Source: Hydractinia symbiolongicarpus (lineage: Eukaryota; Cnidaria; Hydrozoa; Anthoathecata; Hydractiniidae). From it: 64,000 nt of DNA. Shown in pieces: positions 50,884 through 62,800 of the stretch (positions are counted from its first letter, which is position 1; each line of letters begins with the position of its first letter). The stretch lies in NCBI RefSeq assembly GCF_029227915.1, contig NC_079879.1, positions 32,742,501 through 32,806,500 on the forward strand, given 5' to 3'. The translations under genes and the position numbers were made by a program. The notes below the pieces were generated by a model. It was not told the DNA's origin, did no database searches, and saw only the letters and a list, made by a program, of their open reading frames with translations.

Positions 50884-53800
50884 GTGAAACCAATCCTAGC
50901 CGTTAGCTCGCGCTGAAGAAATAGAGAAAGCTTCAAGAACTACATTTCATTGTCTTTCTAACGGTATCAGTTTGTTTGAGTTTCAAGGGTTGTGTCACAT
51001 ATTCGTACCAGCATGTATTTAGCGATATGTTTCTGATATTACTAGGTTCAATCGCTTTTAACAGTAAAACGATTGACTGTGGGACTTAATTGAACGGATT
51101 TTAGACTTTGAAATTATAAATGTGATAAATGACACAATTGGACCCCAAAAAATAAAATTCTTCTTAATTTGCCATGATTGCTTGACTTCAGCTTTAACAC
51201 TGGGCTCTCCGGTAGTGCTTTATTTAAAAGTGTAGATAAATAAGTCAGATTTAACTGTGGGACCAATCCTAGCCGTTATCGTGCGCTGAAGAAATAGAGA
51301 AAGTTTGGAAAACTACATTTCATTGACTTTCTAACGGTATTAGTCCGTTTGAGTTACAACGGTTGCGTCACATATTCGTACCAACATGTATTTAGCGATA
51401 TGTTGCTGATATTACTAGGTTGCATTGCTTTTAACGGTGAAACGATTGACTGCGGGACTTAATTGAACTGATTTTGGACTTTGACCTTATTAATGTGATA
51501 AATGAGCCAATTCGACTCCAAGAAATAACATTCTTCTTAATTTGACATGATTGCTGTACCTCAGCGATTACACTAGTCGGTGTGATAACGCTTTATTTAA
51601 AAGTGTAGATGAATAAGTCATTTTTTACTGTGGGAAAAATCCTAGCCGTTAGCGCGCTGACGATGTAGAATCAGTTTCAAAAACTACATCTCATTGACTT
51701 ACTAACGGTATCAGGCCGTTTCGCCTACAACGGTTGCGTCACCTATTTGTACCAACATGTATTTAGCGATATGTTTCTGATATTACGAGGTTGCATTGCT
51801 TTTAACGGTGAAACGATTGACTGTGGGACTTAATTGAACTGATTTTGGACTTTGACCTTGTTAATGTGATAAATGAGCCGATTCGACTCCAAGAAATAAC
51901 ATTCTTCTTATTTTGACATGATTGCTGTAACTCAGCGATACCAATGGCCGCTGTGGTAGTGCTTTATTTAAAAGTGTAGATGAAAAAGTCATCTTTTACT
52001 GTGGAACAAATCCTAGCCGTTAGCGCGCGCTGAAGAAACAGAGAAAGTTTCGAAAACTACATTTCATTGACTTTCTAACGGTATCAGTCCGTTTGAGTTA
52101 CAACGGCTGCGTCACATATTCTTACCAACTTATATTGAGCGACATTTTTCTGATATTGCTAGGTTGCATCGCTTTTAACAGTGAAAAGATTGACTGTGGG
52201 ACTTAATTGAAGTGATTTTGGACTTTGACCTTGTTAATGTGATAAATGAGCCAATTCGACTCCGAGAAATAACATTCTTCTTATTTTGACATGATTGCTG
52301 TAACGCAGCGATAACAATGGCCGCTGTGGTAGTGCTTTATTTAAAAGTGTAGATAAATAAGTCAGTTTTGACTGTGGGACCAATCCTAGCCGTTAGCGCG
52401 CGCTGAAGAAACAGAGAAAGTTTCGAAAAAAACATTTCATTGACTTTCTAACGGTATCAGTCGTTTGAGTTGCAACGGTTGCGTCACATATTCGTACCAA
52501 CATGTATTTAGCGATACGTGTCTGATGTTACTAGGTTGCATCGCTTTTAACGGTGGAACGATTGACTATGGTACTTAATTGAACATATTTTGGACTTTGA
52601 CCTTGTTAATGTGATAAATGAGCCAATTTGTCTTCAAGAAATAACATTCTTCTTATTTTGACATCATTGCTGTAACGCAGCGATAACAATGGCCGCGGTG
52701 GTAATGCTTTATTTAATAGTGTAGATAAATAAGTCAGTTTTAACTGTGGGACCAATCCTAGCCCTTAGCGCGCGCTGAAGAAACAGAGAAAGTTTCGAAA
52801 AAAAACATCCCATTGACTTTTTAACGGTATCAGTCCGTTTGAGTTACAACGGCTGCGTCACACATTCGTACCAACTTATATTGAGCGATATTTTTCTGAT
52901 ATTGCTAGGTTGCATCGCTTTTAACAGTGAAAAGATTGACTGTGGGACTTAATTGAACTGATTTTGGACTTTGACCTTGTTATTGTGATAAATGAGCCAA
53001 TTCGACTCCAAGAAATAACATTCTTCTTATTTTGACATGATTGCTGTAACGCAGCGATAACAATGGCCGCTGTGGTAGTGCTTTATTTAAAATTGTAGAT
53101 AAATAAGTCAGTTTTAACTGTGGGACCAATCCTAGCCGTTAGCGCGCGCTGAAGAAACAGAGAAAGTTTCGAAAAAAACATTTCATTGACTTTCTAACGG
53201 TATCAGTCCGTTTGAGTTACAACGGTTGCGTCACATATTCGTACCAACATGTATTTAGCGATACGTGTCTGATGTTACTAGGTTGCATCGCTTTTAACGG
53301 TGGAACGATTGACTATGGGACTTAATTGAACTGATTTTAGACTTTGAACTTATAAATGTGATAAATGAGACAATTGGATCCCCAGAAGTAACATTCTTCT
53401 TAATTTGACATGATTGCTCGAGTTTAGCTTTCACATTGGGCGCTGTGGTAGCGCTTTACTTAAAAATGTAGATAAATAAGTCATTTTTTACTGTGGGACA
53501 AATCCTAGCCGTTAGCTCGCGCTGAAGAAATAGAGAAAGTTTCAAGAACTACATTTCATTGTCTTTCTAACTGTATCAGTTTGTTTGAGCTTCAAGGGTT
53601 GTGTCACATATTCGTACCAACATGTATTTAGCGATATGTTTCTGATGTTACTAGGTTGCATCGCTTTTAACGGTGGAACGATTGACTATGGGACTTAATT
53701 GAACTGATTTTAGGCTTTGAACTTATAAATGTCATAAATGAGACAATTGGATTCCCAGATGTAACATTCTTCTTAATATGACATGATTGCTCGACTTCAG

Positions 53801-54599
53801 CTTTTACACTGGGCGCTGTGGTAGTGTTTTACTTAAAAATGTAGATAAATAAGTCATTTTTTACTGTGCGTCCAATCCTAAGCGTTAGCGCGCGCTGAAG
53901 AAATAGAGAAAGTTTCTAAAACTACATTTCATTGACTTTCTAACGGTATCAGTCCGTTTGAGTTACAACGGTTGCGTCACATATTCGTATCAACATGTAT
54001 TTAGCGATATGTTTCTGATATTACTAGGTTCCATCGCATTTAACGGTGAAACGATTGACTATGGGACTTAATTGAACTGATTTTAGACTTTGAACTTATA
54101 AATGTGATAAATAAGACAATTGGATCCCCAGAAGTAACATTCTTCTTAATTTGACATGATTGCTCGACTTCAGCTTTCACACTGGGCGCTGTGGTAGCGC
54201 TTTACTTAAAATTGTAGATAAATAAGACATTTTTTACTGTGGGACCAATCCTAACCGTTAGCGCGCGCTGAGGAAATAGAGAAAGTTTCGAAAACTACAA
54301 TTCATTGACTTTCTAACGGTATCAGTCCGTTTGAGTTACAACGGTTGCGTCACATATTCGTACCAACATGTATTTAGCGATACGTTTCTGATGTTACTAG
54401 GTTGCATCGCTTTTAACGGTGGAACGATTGACTATGGGACTTAATTGAACTGATTTTAGACTCTGAACTTATAAATGTGATAAATGAGACAATTGGATCC
54501 CCAGAAGTAACATTCTTCTTAATTTGACATGATTGCTCGAGTTTAGCTTTCACATTGGGCGCTGTGGTAGCGCTTCACTTAAAAATGTAGATAAATAAG
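50884..54599. repeat. Satellite, mosaic including three similar CGCAGCGATAACAATGG monomers
   Basis: About ten monomers. CAGCGATAACAATGGCCG occurs in consecutive monomers (about 52305, 52678, 53050), a local single-monomer expansion. The mark AGTTTAGCTTTCACATTGGG at 53421 and 54540 gives another 1119-bp trimer offset. GTTATCGTGCGCTG (about 51277) recurs at about 62074, 29 monomers away. Confidence 0.85.
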
Positions 54600-57500
54600 T
54601 CATTTTTTACTGTGGGACCAATCCTAGCCGTTAGCTCGCGCTGAAGAAATAGAGAAAGTTTCAAGAACTACATTTCATTGTCTTTCTAACTGTATCAGTT
54701 TGTTTGAGCTTCAAGGGTTGTGTCACATATTCGTACCAACATGTATTTAGCGATATGTTTCTGATGTTACTAGGTTGCATCGCTTTTAACGGTGGAACGA
54801 TTGACTATGGGACTTAATTGAACTGATATTAGACTTTGAACTTATAAATGTGATAAATGAGACAATTGGACCCCAAGAAATAACATTCTTCTTAATTTGA
54901 CATGATTGCTCGACTTCAGCTATTACACTGGGCTCTGTGGTAGTGCTTTATTTAAAAGTGTAGATAAATAAGTCAGTTTTAACTGTGGGACCAATCCTAG
55001 CCGTTAGCGCGCGCTGAAGAAATAGAGAAAGTTTCGAAAACTACATTTCATTGACTTTCTAACGGTATCAGTCCGTTTGAGTTACAACGGTTGCGTCACA
55101 TATTCGTACCAACATGTATTTAGCGATACGTGTCTGATGTTACTAGGTTGCATCGCTTTTAACGGTGGAACGATTGACTATGGGACTTAATTGAACTGAT
55201 TTTAGACTTTGAACTTATAAATGTGATAAATGAGACAATTGGACCCCAAGAAATAACATTCTTCTTAATTTGACATGATTGTTCGACTTCAGCTATTACA
55301 CTTGGCTCTGTGGTAGTGCTTTATTTAAAAGTGTAGATAAATAAGTCAGTTTTAACTGTGGGACCAATCCTAGCCGTTAGCGCGCGCTGAAGAAATAGAG
55401 AAAGTTTCGAAAACTACATTTCATTGACTTTCTAACGGTATCAGTCCGTTTGAGTTACAACGGTTGCGTCACATATTCGTACCAACATGTATTTAGCGAT
55501 ATGTTTCTGATGTTACTAGGTTGCATCGCTTTTAACGGTGGAACGATTGACTATGGGACTTAATTGAACTGATTTTAGGCTTTGAACTTATAAATGTCAT
55601 AAATGAGACAATTGGATTCCCAGATGTAACATTCTTCTTAATTTGACATGATTGCTCGACTTCAGCTTTTACACTGGGCGCTGTGGTAGTGCTTTACTTA
55701 AAAATGTAGATAAATAAGTCATTTTTTACTGTGCATCCAATCCTAACCGTTAGCGCGCGCTGAAGAAATAGAGAAAGTTTCTAAAACTACATTTCATTGA
55801 CTTTCTAACGGTATCAGTCCGTTTGAGTTACAACGGTTGCGTCACATATTCGTATCAACATGTATTTAGCGATATGTTTCTGATATTACTAGGTTCCATC
55901 GCATTTAAAGGTGAAACGATTGACTGTGGGATTTAATTGAACTGATTTTGGACTTTGACCTTGTTAATGTGATAAGTCAGCCGATTCGACTCTAAGAAAT
56001 AACATTCTTCTTAATTTGACATGGTTGCTGTAACTCAGCGATGACAGTAGTCGCTGTGATAGCGCTTTATTTAAAAGTGTAGATGAATAAGTCATTTTTT
56101 ACTGTGGGACAAATCCTAGCCGTTACCGCGCTGACGAAGTGGAATCAGTTTCAAAAACTACATCTCATTGACTTACAAACGGTATCAGTCCGTTTCACCT
56201 ACAACGGTTGCGTCACCTATATGTACCAACATGTATTTAGCGATATGTTTCTGATATTACGAGGTTGCATTGCTTTTAACGGTGAAACGATTGACTGTGG
56301 GACTTAATTGAACTGGTTTTGGACTTTGACCTTGTTAATGTGTTAAATGAGCCAATTCGACTCCAAGAAATTTTCATAATTTGACACGATTGTTGGAAAT
56401 CAGCGATTACACTGGCCGCTGTGATAGCGCTTTATTTAAAACTGTAGATAAATAAGTCATTTTTTACTGTGGAACCAATCCTAACCGTTTGCTCGCGCTG
56501 AAGAAATAGAGAAAGTTTCAAGAACTACATTTCATTGTCTTTCTAACGGTATCAGTTTGTTTGAGTTTCAAGGGTTGTGTCACATATTTGTACCAACATG
56601 TATTTAGCGATATGTTTCTGATATTACTAGGTTTCATTGCTTTTAACGGCAAAACGATTGACTGTGGGTCTTAATTGAACTAATTTTAGACTTTGACCTT
56701 GTTAATGTGATAAATGAGCCAATTCGACTCCAAGAATTAACATTCTTCTTAATTTGACGTGATTGCTGGAACTCAGCGATAACACTGGCCGCTGTGATAG
56801 CCCTTTAATTAAAAGTGTAGATGAATAAGTCATTTTTTACTGTGGGACAAATCCTAGCCGTTAGCGCGCGCTGACGAAACAGGATCAGTTTCAAAACCTA
56901 CATTTCATTGACTTACTAACGGTGTCAGTCCGTATCACCTACAACGGTTGCGTCACCTATATGTACCAACATGTATTTAGCGATATGTTTCTGATATTAC
57001 GAGGTTGCATTGCTTTTAACGGTTAAACGATTGACTGTGGGACTTAATTGAAATGATTTTGGACTTTGACCTTGTTAATGTGTTAAATGAGACAATTGGA
57101 TCCCAAGAAAAAACATTCTTCTTAATTTGACATGATTGCTCGACTTCAGCTATTACACTGGGCTCTGTGGTAGTGCTTTATTTAAAAGTGTATATAAATA
57201 AGTCAGTTTTAACTGTGGGACCAATCCTAGCCGTTAGCGCGCGCTGAAGAAATAGAGAAAGTTTCGAAAACTACATTTCATTGACTTTCTAACGGTATCA
57301 GTCCGTTTGAGGTACAACGGTTGCGTCACATATTCGTACCAACATGTATTTAGCGATATGTTTCTGATGTTACTAGGTTGCATCACTTTTAACAGTGAAA
57401 CGATTGACTGTGTGACTTAATTGAACTGATTTTAGACTTTGAACTTATAAATGTGATAAATCAGACAATTGGATCCCCAGAACAAACATTCTTCTTAATT

Positions 57501-59811
57501 TGACATGATTGCTCGAACTCAGCGATTACACTGAGCGCTGTGGTAGCGCTTTACTTAAAAATGTAGATAAACAAGTCATTTTTTACTGTGGGACCAATCC
57601 TAACCGTTAGCGCGCGCTGAAGAAACAGAGAAAGTTTCGAAAACTACACTTCATTGACTTTCTAACGGTATCAGTCCGTTTGAGTTACAACGGCTGCGTC
57701 ACATATTCGTTCCAACTTATATTGAGCGATATTTTTCTGATATTGCTAGGTTGCATCGCTTTTAACAGTGAAAAGATTGACTGTGGGACTTAATTGAACT
57801 GATTTTGGACTTTGACCTTGTTAATGTGATAAATGAGCCAATTCGACTCCAAGAAATAACATTCTTCTTATTTTGACATGATTGCTGTAACTCAGCGATA
57901 ACAATGGCCGCTGTGGTAGTGCTTTATTTGAAAGTGTAGATAAATAAGTCAGTTTTAACTGTGGGACCAATCCTAGCCGTTAACGCCCGCTGAAGAAACA
58001 GAGAAAGTTTCAAAAACTACATTTCATTGCCTTTCTAACGGTATCAGTCCGTTTGAGTTACAACGGTTGCGTCACATATTCGTACCAACATGTATTTAGC
58101 GATATGTGTGATGTTACTAGGTTTCATCGCTTTTAACGGTGGAACGATTGACTATGGGACTTAATTGAACTGATTTTAGACTTTGAACTTATAAATGTGA
58201 GAAATGAGACTATTGGATCCCCAGAAGTACCATTCTTCTTAATTTGACATGATTGCTCGACTTCAGCTTTCACACTGGGCGCTGTGGTAGCGCTTTACTT
58301 AAAATTGTAGATAAATAAGTCATTTTTTACTGTGGGACCAATCCTAACCGTTAGCGCGCGCTGAAGAAATAGAGAAAGTTTCGAAAACTACATTTCATTG
58401 ACTTTCTAACGGTATCAGTTCGTTTGAGTTACAAGGGTTGTGTCACATATTCGTATCAACATGTATTTAGAGATATGTTTCTGATATTACTAGGTTCCAT
58501 CGCTTTTAAAAGTGAAACGTTTGACTGTGGGACTTAATTGAACTGATTTTGGACTTTGACCTTGTTAATGTAATAAATGAGACAATTGGATCCCCAGAAC
58601 AAACATTCGTCTTAATTTGACATGATTGCTCGAACTCAGCGATTACACTGAGCGCTGTGGTAGCGCTTTACTTAAAAATGTAGATAAATAAGTCATTTTT
58701 TACTGTGGGACCAATCCTAACCGTTAGCGCGCGCTGAAGAAACAGAGAAAGTTTCGAAAACTACACTTCATTGACTTTCTAACGGTATCAGTCCGTTTGA
58801 GGTACAACGGTTGCGTTACATATTCGTACCAACATGTATTTAGCGATATGTTTCTGATTTTACTAGGTTGCATCGCTTTTAACAGTGAAACGATTGACTG
58901 TGTGACTTAATTGAACTGATTTTAGACTTTGAACTTATAAATGTGATAAATGAGACAATTGGATCCCCAGAATAAACATTCTTCTTAATTTGACATGATT
59001 GCTCGAACTCAGCGATTACACTGAGCGCTGTGGTAGCGCTTTACTTAAAAATGTAGATAAATAAGTCATTTTTTACTGTGGGACCAATCCTAACCGTTAG
59101 CGCGCGCTGAAGAAACAGAGAAAGTTTCGAAAACTACACTTCATTGACTTTCTAACGGTATCAGTCCGTTTGAGTTACAACGGCTGCGTCACATATTCGT
59201 ACCAACATATATTGAGCGATATCTTTCTGATATTGCTAGGTTGCATCGCTTTTAACAGTGAAAAGATTGAATGTGGGACTTAATTGAACTGATTTTGGAC
59301 GTTGACCTTGTTAATGTGATAAATGAGCCAATTCGACTCCAAGAAATAACATTCTTCTCATTTTGACATGATTGCTGTAACTCAGCGATAACAATGGCCG
59401 CTGTGGTAGTGCTTTATTTGAAAGTGTAGATAAATAAGTCAGTTTTAACTGTGGGACCAATCCTAGCCGTTAGCGCGCGCTGAAGAAACAGAGAAAGTTT
59501 CGAAAACTACATTTCATTGACTTTCTAACGGTATGAGTCCGTTTGAGTTACAACGGTTGCGTCACATATTCGTACCAACATGTATTTAGCGATACGTGTC
59601 TGATGTTACTAGGTTGCATCGCTTTTAACGGTGGAACGATTGACTATGGGACTTAATTGAACTGATTTTAGACTTTGAACTTATAAATGTGATAAATAAG
59701 ACAATTGGATCCCCAGAAGTAACATTCTTCCTAATTTGACATGATTGCTCGACTTCAGCTTTCACACTGGGCGCTGTGGTAGCGCTTTACTTAAAATTGT
59801 AGATAAATAAG
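54600..59811. repeat. Satellite 14-monomer unit, 5212 bp, copy 1
   Basis: The first 1972 bp (54600-56571) recurs at 59812-61783 at a constant 5212-bp offset. Shared rare marks: GAGCTTCAAGGGTTGTGTC, AGATGTAACATTC, GTGCATCC/GTGCGTGC and the 6-bp deletion in CCAAGAAATTTTCATAATTT. The rest of the unit holds the AGAACAAACATTC class and GGCTGCGTCACATATTCGTT-type monomers. Confidence 0.88.
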
Positions 59812-62800
59812 ACATTTTTTACTGTGGGACCAATCCTAGCCGTTAGCTCGCGCTGAAGAAATAGAGAAAGTTTCAAGAACTACATTTCATTGTCTTTCTA
59901 ACTGTATCAGTTTGTTTGAGCTTCAAGGGTTGTGTCACATATTCGTACCAACATGTATTTAGCGATATGTTTCTGATGTTACTAGGTTGCATCGCTTTTA
60001 ACGGTGGAACGATTGACTATGGGACTTAATTGAACTGATATTAGACTTTGAACTTATAAATGTGATAAATGAGACAATTGGACCCCAAGAAATAACATTC
60101 TTCTTAATTTGACATGATTGCTCGACTTCAGCTATTACACTGGGCTCTGTGGTAGTGCTTTATTTAAAAGTGTAGATAAATAAGTCAGTTTTAACTGTGG
60201 GACCAATCCTAGCCGTTAGCGCGCGCTGAAGAAATAGAGAAAGTTTCGAAAACTACATTTCATTGACTTTCTAACGGTATCAGTCCGTTTAAGTTACAAC
60301 GGTTGCGTCACATATTCGTACCAACTTATATTGAGCGATATTTTTCTGATATTGCTAGGTTGCATCGCTTTTAACAGTGAAAAGATTGACTGTGGGACTT
60401 AATTGAACTGATTTTGGACTTTGACCTTGTTAATGTGATAAATGAGACAATTGGACCCCAAGAAATAACATTCTTCTTAATTTGACATGATTGTTCGACT
60501 TCAGCTATTACACTTGGCTCTGTGGTAGTGCTTTATTTAAAAGTGTAGATAAATAAGTCAGTTTTAACTGTGGGACCAATCCTAGCCGTTAGCGCGCGCT
60601 GAAGAAATAGAGAAAGTTTCGAAAACTACATTTCATTGACTTTCTAACGGTATCAGTCCGTTTGAGTTACAACGGTTGCGTCACATATTCGTACCAACAT
60701 GTATTTAGCGATATGTTTCTGATGTTACTAGGTTGCATCGCTTTTAACGGTGGAACGATTGACTATGGGACTTAATTGAACTGATTTTAGGCTTTGAACT
60801 TATAAATGTCATAAATGAGACAATTGGATTCCCAGATGTAACATTCTTCTTAATTTGACATGATTGCTCGACTTCAGCTTTTACACTGGGCGCTGTGGTA
60901 GTGCTTTACTTAAAAATGTAGATAAATAAGTCATTTTTTACTGTGCGTGCAATCCTAACCGTTAGCGCGCGCTGAAGAAATAGAGAAAGTTTCTAAAACT
61001 ACATTTCATTGACTTTCTAACGGTATCAGTCCGTTTGAGTTACAACGGTTGCGTCACATATTCGTATCAACATGTATTTAGCGATATGTTTCTGATATTA
61101 CTAGGTTCCATCGCATTTAACGGTGAAACGATTGACTGTGGGATTTAATTGAACTGATTTTGGACTTTGACCTTGTTAATGTGATAAGTCAGCCGATTCG
61201 ACTCTAAGAAATAACATTCTTCTTAATTTGACATGGTTGCTGTAACTCAGCGATGACAGTAGTCGCTGTGATAGTGCTTTATTTAAAAGTGTAGATGAAT
61301 AAGTCATTTTTTACTGTGGGACAAATCCTAGCCGTTAGCGCGCTGACGAAGTGGAATCAGTTTCAAAAACTACATCTCATTGACTTACAAACGGTATCAG
61401 TCCGTTTCACCTACAACGGTTTCGTCACCTATATGTACCAACATGTATTTAGCGATATGTTTCTGATATTACGAGGTTGCATTGCTTTTAACGGTGAAAC
61501 GATTGACTGTGGGACTTAATTGAACTGGTTTTGGACTTTGACCTTGTTAATGTGTTAAATGAGCCAATTCGACTCCAAGAAATTTTCATAATTTGACACG
61601 ATTGTTGGAAATCAGCGATTACACTGGCCGCTGTGATAGCGCTTTATTTAAAACTGTAGATAAATAAGTCATTTTTTACTGTGGAACCAATCCTAACCGT
61701 TTGCTCGCGCTGAAGAAATAGAGAAAGTTTCAAGAACTACATTTCATTGTCTTTCTAACGGTATCAGTTTGTTTGAGTTTCAACGGTTGCGTCACATATT
61801 CGTACCAACATGTATTTAGCGATATGTTTCTGATGTTACTAGGTTGCATCGCTTTTAACGGTGGAACGATTGACTGTGGGACTTAATTGAACGGATTTTA
61901 GACTTTGAAATTATAAATGTGATAAATGACACAATTGGACCCCAAAAAATAAAATTCTTCTTAATTTGACATGATTGCTTGACTTCAGCTTTAACACTGG
62001 GCTCTCCGGTAGTGCTTTATTTAAAAGTGTAGATAAATAAGTCAGATTTAACTGTGGGACCAATCCTAGCCGTTATCGTGCGCTGAAGAAATAGAGAAAG
62101 TTTGGAAAACTACATTTCATTGACTTTCTAACGGTATTAGTCCGTTTGAGTTACAACGGTTGCGTCACATATTCGTACCAACATGTATTTAGCGATATGT
62201 TGCTGATATTACTAGGTTGCATTGCTTTTAACGGTGAAACGATTGACTGTGGGACTTAATTGAAATGATTTTGGACTTTTACCTTGTTAATGTGTTAAAT
62301 GAGACAATTGGATCCCAAGAAATAACATTCTTCTTAATTTGACATGATTGCTCGACTTCAGCTATTACACTGGGCTCTGTGGTAGTGCTTTATTTAAAAG
62401 TGTATATAAATAAGTCAGTTTTAACTGTGGGACCAGGTTTCATTGCTTTTAACGGCAAAACGATTGACTGTGGGTCTTAATTGAACTAATTTTGGACTTT
62501 GTTTTTGTTAATGTGATAAATGAGCCAATTCGACTCCAAGAATTAACATTCTTCTTAATTTGACGTGATTGCTGGAACTCAGCGATAACACTGGCCGCTG
62601 TGATAGCCCTTTAATTAAAAGTGTAGATGAATAAGTCATTTTTTACTGTGGGACAAATCCTAGCCGTTAGCGCGCGCTGACGAAACAGGATCAGTTTCAA
62701 AAGCTACATTTCATTGACTTACTAACGGTGTCAGTCCGTATCACCTACAACGGTTGCGTCACCTATATGTACCAACATGTATTTAGCGATATGTTTCTAA

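Noticed and set aside
56083-56307. Plus-strand 67-74 codon ORFs in satellite monomers (15657-15881, 49023-49226, 56083-56307, 61295-61519), with similar products starting MNKSFFTVGQ
   Set aside because: Open in only four of about 165 monomers, and the start depends on a subclass change to GATGAATAAG in three of them. Similarity between products is just satellite homology; 56083 and 61295 are copies in the 5212-bp duplication. No codon-level constraint is visible.
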